Below, in pieces: positions 7,579 through 16,755 of a DNA stretch of 64,000 nucleotides. Made by a program: the position numbers and the translations under genes. Source of the stretch: JAPORY01 sp965215385 (lineage in GTDB: Bacteria; Pseudomonadota; Alphaproteobacteria; Rhodobacterales; Rhodobacteraceae); contig OZ244059.1 in the NCBI GenBank assembly GCA_965215385.1, positions 2,542,001-2,606,000 of the forward strand, read 5' to 3'. How positions within the stretch are numbered: position 1 is the stretch's first letter; every line of letters starts with the position of its first letter. The notes under the pieces were generated by a model, which saw only the letters and a list, made by a program, of their open reading frames with translations, was not told the origin of the DNA and did not search any database.

Positions 7579-9128
7579 GCAAAACGGTCGAAAATACCAC
7601 CGCCCCTATTGTGGCTAAAGCGGGATTTGAAGAAGTTCCCGCGGTCGGCAATGCCGACGGCCTCGGATGTCATTCGCAGTCGGAAATGCAAAAGGCGGCG
7701 CGAATGAGTGGTAGTGCCGAGCTTCTTGATCAGTATGCGCAGGACTATCCGCAGGGGCCACATGATAAACCGCAGTCAATGTGTCCGGCTTTCGGATCGT
7801 TGCGGGTTGGTCTGCGGATGCGTCGAGTTGCGACCGTATTGTCAGGCTCCGCCTGCTGCGTATACGGGCTAACATTTGTTAGCCATTTTTATGGAGCCCG
7901 ACGATCAGTCGGATATGTGCCGTTCAATTCAGAAACTTTAGTGACCGGTAAATTGTTTGAGGATATTCATGCAAGTGCGCATGAATTAGCCGATCCGGCT
8001 CGCTTTGATGCGATTGTAATCACGAATTTGTGCGTGCCAACAGCGTCGGGAGTACCGCTCAAACTATTGCCGAAAGAAATCAATGGCGTGCGAATCATTG
8101 GCATTGATGTACCGGGTTTTGGTGTGCCGACGCATGCTGAGGCGAAAGATGTCCTTGCTGGGGCAATGCTTGAATACGCACTTACGGAGGCGTCCGCAGG
8201 CCCGGTGGCCGCACCGATGGGGTTCAAATCAGATCGGCCAACCGTCACCTTGCTCGGCGAGATGTTTCCCGCTGATCCCATGATGATCGGACGGATGCTT
8301 GATCCTCTAGACTTGGCTTTGGGGCCGGTGGTCCCTTGTCGAGAATGGCGAGAATTGTATGCGGCTCTTGATTGTGGAGCCGTCGCAGCAGTTCATCCGT
8401 TCTATACCAGTGCCGTCCGCGTTTTTGAGAAGGCTGGCCGGCCGCTGGTCGGATCCGCCCCCGTCGGTTTTGACGGCACCGCGGCTTGGTTGGCGGCGAT
8501 TGGCGAGGTTTTTGGGCTCGAAAACGACAAAGTTGCGAAGGCCCAAAACCAGTTTTTACCAGCGATAAAGGCTGCATTGAACTCAGTGCCGGTCGAAGGA
8601 ACCATCACGCTCAGCGGGTATGAGGGTAGTGAGTTGCTGGTGGCTCGGCTATTGATCGAATGTGGAGCGCAGATCCCTTATGTTGGCACCGCTTGCCCAG
8701 CGACCAATTGGTCAGCGATTGACGCGGCTTGGTTGCAGGCACACGGAACCAAGGTTCAGTTCCGAGCTTCGTTGGAAGATGATATTGCGGCGATGGATGC
8801 AATCCAGCCCGATCTCGCGATTGGCACGACCCCGGTGGTTCAAAAAGCGAAAGAGGCGGGAATTCCGGCACTCTATTTTACCAACTTGATTTCCGCCCGC
8901 CCGTTGATGGGAGTTGCCGGTGCCGGTTCACTGCAACAGGTCGTCAATGCAGCCATCGCCAATAAAGGTCGCATGGCGCGGTTTCAAGAGTTTTTTGCGG
9001 GTGTTGGCATCGAGGATAGCGCTGGAATTTGGGAAGGTGATCCCAATTTCCGGCCAGAGTTTCGCCGCATCCAACAAAAGAAGCTGGAACGACAAGCGAA
9101 AGCGGCCAAGGCGCAGGAGATGGTTTGA
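7575..9128 (+). CDS. bchY: Chlorophyllide a reductase subunit Y
   Basis: A 517-residue NifD-like subunit of the COR catalytic component, which reduces the C7-C8 bond of chlorophyllide a to give the bacteriochlorin ring. Landmarks are CPAFGSLRVGLRMRR, GSACCVYGLTFVSHFYGARR with cluster-ligand cysteines, LLGEMFPADPMMIGRML, and DLAIGTTPVVQKAKE towards the C-terminus. The ATG overlaps the bchX stop in an ATGA. The last residues are Lys/Ala-rich (KKLERQAKAAKAQEMV). The stop overlaps a 36-codon reading frame that bridges to bchZ. Confidence 0.95.
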   Translation: MSKTVENTTAPIVAKAGFEEVPAVGNADGLGCHSQSEMQKAARMSGSAELLDQYAQDYPQGPHDKPQSMCPAFGSLRVGLRMRRVATVLSGSACCVYGLTFVSHFYGARRSVGYVPFNSETLVTGKLFEDIHASAHELADPARFDAIVITNLCVPTASGVPLKLLPKEINGVRIIGIDVPGFGVPTHAEAKDVLAGAMLEYALTEASAGPVAAPMGFKSDRPTVTLLGEMFPADPMMIGRMLDPLDLALGPVVPCREWRELYAALDCGAVAAVHPFYTSAVRVFEKAGRPLVGSAPVGFDGTAAWLAAIGEVFGLENDKVAKAQNQFLPAIKAALNSVPVEGTITLSGYEGSELLVARLLIECGAQIPYVGTACPATNWSAIDAAWLQAHGTKVQFRASLEDDIAAMDAIQPDLAIGTTPVVQKAKEAGIPALYFTNLISARPLMGVAGAGSLQQVVNAAIANKGRMARFQEFFAGVGIEDSAGIWEGDPNFRPEFRRIQQKKLERQAKAAKAQEMV

Positions 9129-9238
9129 TGCCAGATCTTTGGCCCTGTTACTTTGTCATTGCCGATCGCGGCAGTTGCCAATTCAGGACCGCAGAGTTCT
9201 TGACCGAGTTAACGATGGGAAGGTCTAGAGCATGCTGA
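9128..9238 (+). CDS. Possible 36-residue peptide bridging bchY and bchZ
   Basis: The ATG at 9128 shares its A with the bchY TGA, and the TGA at 9236-9238 lies just past the bchZ ATG at 9232. The frame therefore overlaps both neighbours, the geometry of stepwise coupled translation. The product (MPDLWPCYFVIADRGSCQF, then RTAEFLTELTMGRSRAC) matches nothing I recognise. It may only be a leader that carries ribosomes across a 103-base gap. It is not in frame with bchZ, so it is not a lost BchZ N-terminus. Coding status is inferred from position only. Confidence 0.35.
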   Translation: MPDLWPCYFVIADRGSCQFRTAEFLTELTMGRSRAC

Positions 9239-10701
9239 TCTTCGACCATGATCGTGCCGGCGGCTACTGGGGCGCGGTTTATGCCTTTTGTGCCGTAAAG
9301 GGTTTGCAGGTCGTCATTGACGGTCCCGTTGGCTGCGAAAACCTGCCGGTAACGAGTGTGCTGCACTATACGGATGCGCTACCGCCGCACGAACTCCCGA
9401 TTGTTGTCACCGGACTTGGTGAAGAGGAACTCGGTCGTGACGGGACCGAGGGGGCTATGAAGCGTGCTTGGGACGTGTTGGATCCAGCACTGCCAGCAGT
9501 TGTTGTCACCGGCTCAATTGCCGAGATGATCGGCGGCGGCGTTACCCCGCAAGGAACCGCACTACAGCGTTTTTTGCCACGAACCATTGATGAAGATCAA
9601 TGGGAGTCGGCAGATCGAGCGATGACTTGGATTTTTACTGAGTTTGGGATGACCAAGGGTCGGATGCCGCTCGAGAAAAAACGAGACCCGAAGGCAGCAC
9701 CACGCGTGAATATCCTAGGACCGATGTATGGTACCTTCAATATGGCGAGTGACCTCGCCGAGATCAGACGGTTGGTTGAAGGAATTGGTGCTGAAGTGAA
9801 TATGGTGATGCCGCTCGGTGCGCATTTGGCAGAAATGCGATCTCTCGTAAACGCCGACGTTAATATTTGCGTGTATCGCGAGTTCGGCCGCGGCCTCTGC
9901 GAACTGCTCGGCAAGCCGTATTTGCAGGCGCCGATTGGCGTTGAGAGTACGACCAAGTTTCTACGCCGTCTAGGTGAACTATTAGGTTTAGATCCAGAGC
10001 CGTTTATTGCGAGAGAAAAGCACTCCACCATCAAACCGGTTTGGGATTTGTGGCGATCGGTGACGCAAGATTTTTTTGCTACCGCGTCGTTCGGAATTGT
10101 GGCACCGGAGACTTATACGCGTGGAATTCGATTGTTTCTAGAAGACGACCTGGGCTTGCCCTGCGCTTTTGCCATATCGCGTTGCGCAGGATCGAAGACC
10201 GATAATGTTAATGTACAGGACCTGATAGCGCACAAGCAGCCGTTGATTGTGATGGGGTCAATCAACGAGAAAATGTACTTAGCTGGCAATCAAGGCGGTC
10301 ATGGGCCGCGTCCAGCGTTCATTCCCGCTAGTTTCCCCGGCGCGGCGATCCGCCGTGCGACGGGAACGCCGTTTATGGGTTACGCGGGTGCCACTTATTT
10401 GGTGCAAGAGGTTTGCAACGGGCTCTTTGATGCACTGTTTCATATTTTACCGTTGGGAACCGCTTTGGACGCTGTTGAAGCGACCCCAACACGGCTGCGG
10501 CGCGATTTTCCCTGGGATCCTGACGCGCAGGAGATGTTGGATCGGATTGTGGCGCAGCATCCAATCCTGACACGGATTTCTGCTGCCAAGAATCTGCGTG
10601 ATGCGGCGGAGAACGCGGCTCTTGCACAGGGAGACGAGAGGGTAGTGATTGAAACCGTGCGCACCCTTGATCCTAGTTTTGCCCGAATTGAAGACGAGTA
10701 A
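9232..10701 (+). CDS. bchZ: Chlorophyllide a reductase subunit Z
   Basis: A 489-residue NifK-like partner of BchY in the COR catalytic component. The N-terminus LIFDHDRAGGYWGAVYAF and the stretches QVVIDGPVGCENLPVTSVL and HYTDALPPHELPIVVTGLGE are characteristic of BchZ and include the conserved cluster-site cysteine. NILGPMYGTFNMASDLAEI is in the middle. The start is the ATG at 9232. pufQ follows 18 bases after the stop with its own ribosome binding site, the classic bch-puf superoperon arrangement in which bch transcription can run into puf. Confidence 0.95.
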   Translation: MLIFDHDRAGGYWGAVYAFCAVKGLQVVIDGPVGCENLPVTSVLHYTDALPPHELPIVVTGLGEEELGRDGTEGAMKRAWDVLDPALPAVVVTGSIAEMIGGGVTPQGTALQRFLPRTIDEDQWESADRAMTWIFTEFGMTKGRMPLEKKRDPKAAPRVNILGPMYGTFNMASDLAEIRRLVEGIGAEVNMVMPLGAHLAEMRSLVNADVNICVYREFGRGLCELLGKPYLQAPIGVESTTKFLRRLGELLGLDPEPFIAREKHSTIKPVWDLWRSVTQDFFATASFGIVAPETYTRGIRLFLEDDLGLPCAFAISRCAGSKTDNVNVQDLIAHKQPLIVMGSINEKMYLAGNQGGHGPRPAFIPASFPGAAIRRATGTPFMGYAGATYLVQEVCNGLFDALFHILPLGTALDAVEATPTRLRRDFPWDPDAQEMLDRIVAQHPILTRISAAKNLRDAAENAALAQGDERVVIETVRTLDPSFARIEDE

Positions 10702-10719
10702 CCGAGGAGGAAACATGAT

Positions 10720-10938
10720 ATGACCGATGTAAGCAGTCAAGTCGACCCACGGGCGCATCGGCCGCCACGGGTAGAGTTCATGATCTATTTTTCAGTCATT
10801 TTCTTGGCAACGTTGCCGCTTGCCACACTGACGTGGCTATTGGCCGCGATCAAGAGTTCAGGGGTGCCGACCAAAGGTCCGATTGCGCGTGCGTGGACGC
10901 AGGCCCGCATTATCACCCCGATGATTTTTTCCGCATGA
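10720..10938 (+). CDS. pufQ: PufQ, bacteriochlorophyll delivery/assembly factor
   Basis: A 72-residue protein with one membrane segment (about residues 20-43, FMIYFSVIFLATLPLATLTW). The C-terminus GPIARAWTQARIITPMIF matches the PufQ family, which ends in a GPFARAW...ITP pattern. PufQ is known to influence bacteriochlorophyll synthesis or its delivery to pigment-binding proteins. The ATG at 10720 is preceded by GAGGAGGAAAC. The stop codon sits in a stem-loop (10928-10950), so translation termination and RNA folding may interact there. Confidence 0.88.
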   Translation: MTDVSSQVDPRAHRPPRVEFMIYFSVIFLATLPLATLTWLLAAIKSSGVPTKGPIARAWTQARIITPMIFSA

Positions 10939-11001
10939 CGAATGCGGAAACCGAGACTGGCCGTCTAAAGAAGACGGACAGAGCCCGAGGGGAGCCTCCC
11001 C
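10928..11001 (+). promoter_or_regulatory. Three consecutive stem-loops in the pufQ-pufB intergenic RNA
   Basis: Stem 1 is TTTCCGCAT (10928-10936) and ATGCGGAAA (10942-10950), 9 pairs with a 5-base loop, spanning the pufQ stop. Stem 2 is CCGTCT (10961-10966) and AGACGG (10972-10977). Stem 3 is GGGGA (10989-10993) and TCCCC (10997-11001). None has a following U run. In Rhodobacter, puf mRNA is cut in this interval and stem-loops stabilise the pufBA segment so that antenna is made in excess. The same role is inferred here. Confidence 0.6.
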
Positions 11002-11056
11002 GAAGGTCCCAGCTGCGGGGAACGCGGCGTCAGCATAGCATTCCGGAGGAAAGTTA

Positions 11057-11206
11057 ATGGCTGATCATAGTGACCTGTCGTTTACGGGTCTAACCGATGA
11101 ACAGGCGCAAGAATTGCATTCTGTCTATATGAGCGGGCTCTGGCTGTTTGCCGCCGTGGCAATCATCGCTCATTTGGCGGTATTCATCTGGCGTCCTTGG
11201 TTCTGA
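11057..11206 (+). CDS. pufB: Light-harvesting 1 beta polypeptide
   Basis: A 49-residue LH1 beta chain. The N-terminal amphipathic part (SFTGLTDEQAQELHSVYMSG) leads into one membrane helix (about 28-45). The helix ends in the conserved AHLAVFIWRPWF: His39 should ligand bacteriochlorophyll, and the WRPWF end is diagnostic. The ATG at 11057 follows GGAGGAAAGTTA. It pairs with PufA to form the ring around the reaction centre. The gene is followed 13 bases later by pufA. Confidence 0.95.
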   Translation: MADHSDLSFTGLTDEQAQELHSVYMSGLWLFAAVAIIAHLAVFIWRPWF

Positions 11207-11219
11207 GGAGGGTTGAATT

Positions 11220-11384
11220 ATGGCAAGGTTTTATAAGATCTGGCTCGTTTTTGATCCGCGTCGTGTGTTTGTCGCACAAGGCGTTTTCCTATTCTTGCTG
11301 GCAGCGATGATTCATCTCGTGCTGCTAAGCACGGATCACTTCAACTGGTTTGAATTGGCGGCCATGAAGGCCGCTGGTGGTTAG
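11220..11384 (+). CDS. pufA: Light-harvesting 1 alpha polypeptide
   Basis: A 54-residue LH1 alpha chain beginning MARFYKIWLVFDPRRVFVAQ, the standard LH1 alpha N-terminus (KIWLVFDPRR). A membrane helix (about 15-36) contains AAMIHLVLLST, where His32 is the expected bacteriochlorophyll ligand. The ATG at 11220 follows GAGGAGGG of the pufB end. The gene ends before a strong stem-loop that separates it from pufL. Confidence 0.95.
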   Translation: MARFYKIWLVFDPRRVFVAQGVFLFLLAAMIHLVLLSTDHFNWFELAAMKAAGG

Positions 11385-11410
11385 GGCTAGTTGAGGGCAA
11401 AAAAGTTCGT

Positions 11411-11446
11411 TGTGGGCGGCTGACCAAAGTTGGTCGGTTGCCCGCA
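11411..11446 (+). promoter_or_regulatory. Long stem-loop between pufA and pufL
   Basis: TGTGGGCGGCTGACCAA (11411-11427) can pair with TTGGTCGGTTGCCCGCA (11430-11446) over 17 positions with only G-U wobbles as imperfections and a 2-base centre (effectively a slightly larger loop). There is no U run after it. An intercistronic hairpin at exactly this point is known in Rhodobacter puf mRNA, where it protects the pufBA transcript from 3' decay and sets antenna above reaction-centre levels. The same role is inferred. Confidence 0.8.
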
Positions 11447-11518
11447 ATAACCAAGAAACCGGACGTTAACAGTTGCTGGCACCGAGCATAAAGACCAGCC
11501 AATACAGGAACAAACAGG

Positions 11519-12370
11519 ATGGCACTTCTTAGTTTTGAACGGAAGTATCGCGTTCGTGGGGGGACGCTTGTCGGCGGAGATATTTTTGACTTCTGGGTTG
11601 GTCCCTTCTATGTGGGCTTCTTTGGAGTTACGACGATATTTTTCTCGCTCCTCGGCTCGATTTTGATTTTCTGGGGCGCGTCTCAGCAGGGGACATTTAA
11701 TCCTTGGCTGATCAACATTGCGCCGCCGGATCTCAGCTATGGCTTGGGTTTGGCACCGTTGCTCGAAGGGGGTCTTTGGCAAATCATAACGATTTGTGCG
11801 ACTGGCGCTTTTGTCAGTTGGGCACTGCGCGAGGTGGAGATTTGCCGCAAGTTAGGCATCGGTTATCATGTACCGATCGGATTTAGTTTTGCGATACTCG
11901 CTTATGTAACGCTGGTGATATTTCGTCCGTTGCTACTGGGTGCCTGGGGGCATGGTTTCCCCTACGGAATCTTTAGCCATTTGGACTGGGTCTCAAATAC
12001 GGGTTATGCCTACCTGCATTTTCATTATAATCCCGCGCACATGTTAGCGGTTACGCTGTTTTTTACCACCACCCTCGCTTTGGCGTTACACGGGGCCTTG
12101 ATTTTATCGGCGGCCAATCCTGAGGCTGGTGAGGAGATGAAGACGCCGGATCACGAAGATACGTTTTTCCGTGATTTCATCGGCTATTCAATCGGCACAC
12201 TAGGCATTCATCGACTGGGCTTTTTGCTCGCGATTAATGCGGTGTTTTTCAGTGCTGTATGTATCATCATTTCGGGGCCTGTTTGGACAGCGGGCTGGCC
12301 GGAGTGGTGGGACTGGTGGTTAGAGTTGCCGATATGGGGTGATAATCCCATGCCGGTCGGAGGACTGTAA
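11519..12370 (+). CDS. pufL: Photosynthetic reaction centre L subunit
   Basis: A 283-residue type II reaction-centre L chain with five membrane helices. The N-terminus ALLSFERKYRVRGGTLVGGD is canonical. GFPYGIFSHLDWVSNTGYAYLHFHYNPAHMLAVTLFF carries the accessory and special-pair histidine region. Further histidines in TTTLALALHGALIL and SIGTLGIHRLGF are the expected non-haem iron ligands. It forms the membrane core with PufM, which starts two bases after its stop. The ATG at 11519 follows ACAGGAACAAACAGG. Confidence 0.96.
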   Translation: MALLSFERKYRVRGGTLVGGDIFDFWVGPFYVGFFGVTTIFFSLLGSILIFWGASQQGTFNPWLINIAPPDLSYGLGLAPLLEGGLWQIITICATGAFVSWALREVEICRKLGIGYHVPIGFSFAILAYVTLVIFRPLLLGAWGHGFPYGIFSHLDWVSNTGYAYLHFHYNPAHMLAVTLFFTTTLALALHGALILSAANPEAGEEMKTPDHEDTFFRDFIGYSIGTLGIHRLGFLLAINAVFFSAVCIIISGPVWTAGWPEWWDWWLELPIWGDNPMPVGGL

Positions 12371-12372
12371 TT

Positions 12373-13365
12373 ATGGCCATTCGCGAATATCAAAATATTT
12401 TCACCCAAGTTCAGGTTCAGGGCACGCCTGAATGGGGCATGGATGACAATGGCCGCATGATGCGTGAGCGCGTTGGTCGCCCGCGGTTTAATTCATTGGT
12501 TGGATGGTTTGGGAACGCGCAGATTGGCCCAATTTACTTGGGTTGGACCGGGGTCGTTTCACTGACGACTGGCGTATTGTGGCTCAACATTATTGGGCTG
12601 AACATGTTGGCGCAGGTCGGCTGGGACATTCCAGAGTTCATTCGCCAGTTCTTTTGGCTTGCCCTTGAGCCACCGAGTCCGAAATATGGGCTGTCAATGC
12701 CGCCCCTTGATGATGGGGGGTGGTACATTATTGCCAGTTTTTTCCTATTGGTTTCGGTTATGACGTGGTGGTTACGGACGTATTTGCTCGCGGCTGAACA
12801 CAAGATGGGAAAACATGTTGCTTGGGCGTTTTTGGCTGCCATTTGGCTATTTCTGGTGCTGGGATTGTTTCGCCCGATTCTCATGGGCTCTTGGTCAGAG
12901 GCGGTGCCGTATGGAATTTTCCCGCATCTTGATTGGACGACGGCGTTTTCGATTCGGTACGGCAATCTTTACTATAATCCGTTCCACGCCCTTTCGATTG
13001 TCTTTCTTTATGGTTCGGTGCTGCTGTTTTGTATGCATGGTGGAACGATATTGGCGGTCACGCGTTACGGCGGTGATCGAGAATTGGAGCAGATTGTTGA
13101 TCGCGGCACGGCGACGGAGCGGGCGGCCCTCTTTTGGCGCTGGACGATGGGTTTTAATGCGACTATGGAGGGTATCCACCGCTGGGCACTGTGGTTTGCG
13201 ATACTGACGCCAATAACTGGCGGGATCGGCATCTTGCTCACAGGAACCGTCGTCGACAATTGGTTCATATGGGCGCAGGAGCACAATTTTGCACCGATTT
13301 ATGATGGCTCGTTCGGGTATGAGGACTACACGACCTATGAGGCGTTCATTGGGAGGGAGAACTAA
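12373..13365 (+). CDS. pufM: Photosynthetic reaction centre M subunit
   Basis: A 330-residue M chain, partner of PufL. It begins AIREYQNIFTQVQVQG. EAVPYGIFPHLDWTTAFSIRYGNLYYNPFHALSIVFLY holds the accessory and special-pair histidines. The iron-ligand histidines are in LFCMHGGTILAVTRYGGDRE and NATMEGIHRWALW, and RGTATERAALFWRWTMGF contains the expected iron-ligand Glu. Length and helix pattern are normal. It is tightly packed between pufL and pufC, and ends with a short extension (GYEDYTTYEAFIGREN). Confidence 0.96.
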   Translation: MAIREYQNIFTQVQVQGTPEWGMDDNGRMMRERVGRPRFNSLVGWFGNAQIGPIYLGWTGVVSLTTGVLWLNIIGLNMLAQVGWDIPEFIRQFFWLALEPPSPKYGLSMPPLDDGGWYIIASFFLLVSVMTWWLRTYLLAAEHKMGKHVAWAFLAAIWLFLVLGLFRPILMGSWSEAVPYGIFPHLDWTTAFSIRYGNLYYNPFHALSIVFLYGSVLLFCMHGGTILAVTRYGGDRELEQIVDRGTATERAALFWRWTMGFNATMEGIHRWALWFAILTPITGGIGILLTGTVVDNWFIWAQEHNFAPIYDGSFGYEDYTTYEAFIGREN

Positions 13366-13367
13366 TT

Positions 13368-14492
13368 ATGTTGTCCAAGTGGTTTGATGAATGGAATAGG
13401 AAAAACCCAACCGATATTTTTGGCCCGGCTATTTTGGTGGGCGCTGTTGGCGCTGCGGTTCTTGTCGCCATTCTGCTTGTTACTTGGGGTCAACCTTTTG
13501 CGACCTCCTCAATGCAGACGGGGCCGCGAGGCACTGGGATGGAAGTAGTCGAATTCAACTCTGATTTAGATCGTCCTGATCCAACCATTGCCGATTACTA
13601 CACGGAAGAGGTTTATCTGCCGCAGGGCAACGAACCCTTGGCCAAGGACATTTATCAAAATGTTCAGGTTCTTGGTGACTTAACGGAAGATAACTTCAAT
13701 CGGGTCATGAACGCGATCACGCAGTGGGTCAGTCCAGAAGAAGGATGTGCGTATTGTCACGGAGATGCGGATATCGAAGATTATGGCAATGACGATCTTT
13801 ATACCAAGGTTGTTTCGCGCCGAATGATTGAGATGACCCAAGCCATCAATGAGGAATGGAGCGGTCACGTTAATGCGGTCAAAGAGGTGGGAGTAAACTG
13901 CTATACCTGTCATCGGGGTGAGAATGTTCCGTCCGACATTTGGTTCAAGGTCGGGACGGTAAATGAGGCGGCTGCGGGCTGGTCCGCGATTCAAAATCGG
14001 GTAACGCCGATCAGTCAATCGACATCGCTCCCATCTGATGCTTTAGAAAAGTACCTCTTGGAAGAGAATCAGATTGTTGTGCACGACCTAGAGAGTCGGG
14101 TTGCGGGTGGGCCGGCAAGCGAAACCGACCTCTTGCCCTCCGTTCAAGACACGGAGCGGACGTATTCCCTTATGAATTACTTTTCGAATGCGCTGGGGGT
14201 AAATTGTTTGCTTTGTCATAATTCGCGTGCCTTTTATTCGGCTGCAGGCGAGGTGACGCCGCAGTGGTCGACGGCTTCTCTTGGTATTTTGATGGTACAA
14301 GAGTTGAACAATGCGTATCTCGTTCCCCTGAGGGACGCGTATCCAGAGGAGCGATTAGGACCGGTGTTTGGCGACGCTCCCAAGGTAGCGTGTAAGACAT
14401 GTCATAAGGGTTATCAGCGGCCCCTTCAGGGTACGAATATGACTGCGGATTGGCCGGAATTAGTGAGCACCGAGGCACCAGTTTACGAATAG
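13368..14492 (+). CDS. pufC: Reaction-centre tetrahaem cytochrome c subunit
   Basis: A 374-residue cytochrome that re-reduces the photo-oxidised special pair from the periplasm. Four haem-attachment motifs are visible: CAYCH (127-131), CYTCH (178-182), CLLCH (280-284) and CKTCH (342-346). The N-terminus has a single membrane segment (about residues 18-40) and no lipobox Cys, so it is probably held by an uncleaved helix rather than by lipid as in Blastochloris. The methionine ligands expected before each site (for example RRMIEMTQ and YSLMNYF) are present. It is the last puf gene; pufX is absent, and the next 6.7 kb is accessory DNA. Confidence 0.95.
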   Translation: MLSKWFDEWNRKNPTDIFGPAILVGAVGAAVLVAILLVTWGQPFATSSMQTGPRGTGMEVVEFNSDLDRPDPTIADYYTEEVYLPQGNEPLAKDIYQNVQVLGDLTEDNFNRVMNAITQWVSPEEGCAYCHGDADIEDYGNDDLYTKVVSRRMIEMTQAINEEWSGHVNAVKEVGVNCYTCHRGENVPSDIWFKVGTVNEAAAGWSAIQNRVTPISQSTSLPSDALEKYLLEENQIVVHDLESRVAGGPASETDLLPSVQDTERTYSLMNYFSNALGVNCLLCHNSRAFYSAAGEVTPQWSTASLGILMVQELNNAYLVPLRDAYPEERLGPVFGDAPKVACKTCHKGYQRPLQGTNMTADWPELVSTEAPVYE

Positions 14493-15039
14493 TTTTTGGT
14501 AGTCGTTGTGGCAGTTGCTGTCGCTCAGGCGCGGGGTGACGATACGAGGAATCGTGGAATGTCTCAAGCAGTCGCTGCCGCTTGAATGCGAGCACGTGGC
14601 CTTGAGCTTGCTTTCGCAATTAACAGCACGGGTTTTAGGGCGATCTTCGGGGTTATTGTTTTCAATGAGCATGCCTTTAAGCTGACGGGACTCGATTCCG
14701 ACTGGAACGAACTGACTTATTACATTCTAGAGGATTGCGATTGCGCAAGACTTGATGATGCGGTGGTGCCGCAACAGTTTTCGAGCAAGACCTTCCTGAA
14801 GGCGAGATGAATAGCATATACGAAGGCTTTGATGTGAAATTACCGGAGATTTCGACAATAGGCGGACTTATCGTCGAATCACCCCTGCCTCGACTGGGGT
14901 CGTCTACGAGTAAGTAGGCATAGTCCGATTCCGTATAGAGCGCGACCTTTGCTTGTTTAGGCCCACCCCGTATCGACCCCGGTCAAAGCCGGTACATCGT
15001 AGCGGAGTCCTGATGCGGATATGATGATCTGTGGTTAAG
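14493..15039. other. Non-coding stretch after pufC
   Basis: No supported gene. A 74-codon plus-strand frame (14586-14810) has no recognisable product and no clear ribosome binding site. No convincing intrinsic terminator was found after pufC. The stretch probably includes the outer end of the IS110-type element that follows. Confidence 0.5.
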
Positions 15040-16275
15040 TCATAGTGGAACTCCAGCTAGCTTGGTTTGCGTCGCCGCAGTGATGAATCCAAATTCCGTT
15101 ATCATTCTGATCCAACGCGGGGCGTTTCTTTCGACCATCACCTGATCATAATCGATGCTGGGGTCACGGTAAGGTGTTTGCGTCTTTCGACACGGGTAGA
15201 TCACACGGAGCATCGTGTGTGCAGTTGCGACCATTGCTTTCTTGTCGCCGCGCCGCAGGTGCAATGACCGATGATAGCCTTCGAACTGACATCCTTTGGC
15301 ACGGCTCGCCCCGTGCGCACATTCAACGAGGGCAGTCTTGCGATCCTTGTTGCCGCTGGTGGTTTGGCTGGAACGACGCTTGCCACCGCTTTCGTTATTA
15401 CCGGGACATAAGCCAGCCCCAGAGGCAAGATGGTCAGGAGAAGGAAAGATCGAGAGGTCGGGACCTATCGGAACGAAGATCTCTCCGGCCAAAGTCACGC
15501 TTATACCCGGAAGCGTCATTCTGATCCGAAGGTGATTCGGCCACGGCTCCAGCCCTTTCGCCATCGCGTCGTCAAGGCACTTGATGGCGGCCGCCCTTTC
15601 GTCGGGCCTTTGAAGATGCTGAGAAAATGACAACCGACCGGAGCTATCAAGCTTGCGGGTGAGGGCATCTCCGAGTTGGTCGATCTCGTTTCGAACAGGT
15701 CGGGAGAGACCCTCAAGGAGGATTGACGTCGGCAGTCCTGGAGCCAACTCCTCAAGTATATGCCGTCCGTTCATACCAAAGATATCGGTTAGGATACCGC
15801 CGATCCGAACCCCAGTGCGGTCGATGATTTTTGGAACCCGCGTCCGTATACGGCTCTGAGCAGCAATCTCTTGGCGACGCGTCCGGCATAAACTCCGCAG
15901 ATTGCGGACGTCGATGTCGGGCACGATATTTGGCATTGCCAAATCAAATTGACATAGCCGAGCCAACCAAAGGCTATCGGCAACGTCGGTTTTGCGCCCG
16001 TTGATGTGTTTGACCGGTTGCGCATAGACCAAGATCAGTTGAATGCCGGCGGCGGCGAGGGCGTCAAACGGCGACCCCCAATCGAAGCTGGTTCCCTTCA
16101 TCGTGGCCGCCGCAATCTGTTGCGATTGCAGCCAACCCACCATTGCCACAATCCCCAACGGTAACGCCGAGAACTCGCGGGTTTGGGTTTGTGGGGCACC
16201 CGCCCCTTCGACAAGATGGGTCGATACCGCAATTGCCATCTTGTGAATGTCGATTCCCGTCGCTTTGGCGTCGAC
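15040..16275 (-). pseudogene. IS110-family transposase, probably inactive
   Basis: Recognised as IS110 (DEDD N-terminal plus Transposase_20 C-terminal) from GIDIHKMAIAVST just upstream of the ATG at 16239, then HINGRKTDVADSLWLARLCQ, DIFGMNGRHILEELA, PGISVTLAGEIF and GLCPGNNESGGKRRS. The frame is open for about 400 codons, but the true 5' end has no start codon before a stop: the catalytic first Asp (GIDIHK) lies upstream of the only ATG. The position that is normally Glu in the ME[SG]TG.YW motif is Lys (MKGTSFDW). Both features argue for loss of function. A second, more decayed IS110 fragment lies near 39.4 kb. Confidence 0.8.
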
Positions 16276-16755
16276 AAGATGTAAATTATCATCTATACAT
16301 CAATATCTCCTTTTGCTATGTTCAGGTGGAGATAGTGAGACCAGACGGTACTTTGACCACTTGCCACTGTAGACAAGGGCTCATTTTGATGTTCGTTCAC
16401 AACCAAGCGGTCGGAAATATTTCCGGGAGGGAAGGTGTCCGGTCTCAAACCAGTTTGAGTTCACGAAACGGAAGTGGCTCACCATTAAGAGTGGCGGCCA
16501 CACTTACTATCCACCAGCCTCCCCTTGTCATAATGATCAGGCTAAGGGAAAACCAATTTTATACTTCGGGGTCAAACGCTTGCGGTCGATGTGGGTTTGA
16601 GAGGATAAATACTGGTGGAGTAAAACTGTCACCACAAGAAACCAGGTCATAAAAGCATCTGGGGGTTGGACGGTCTATGGCCGACAAGGTGTTGCAAACC
16701 GCACAATAGAAAAGCTACAGTAGCATCCTTGGCGTCAAACGTGAAGGGCATCGCT
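16276..16755. other. Gap between IS110 remnant and secreted-protein gene
   Basis: No supported gene on either strand. A short inverted repeat CTCAAACCAGTTTGAG is present around 16443-16458, too short to interpret. Confidence 0.4.

Noticed and set aside
14586..14810. 74-codon plus-strand frame after pufC as a puf operon gene
   Set aside because: It has no similarity to PufX, PufK or other known puf-associated proteins and lacks a clear ribosome binding site.
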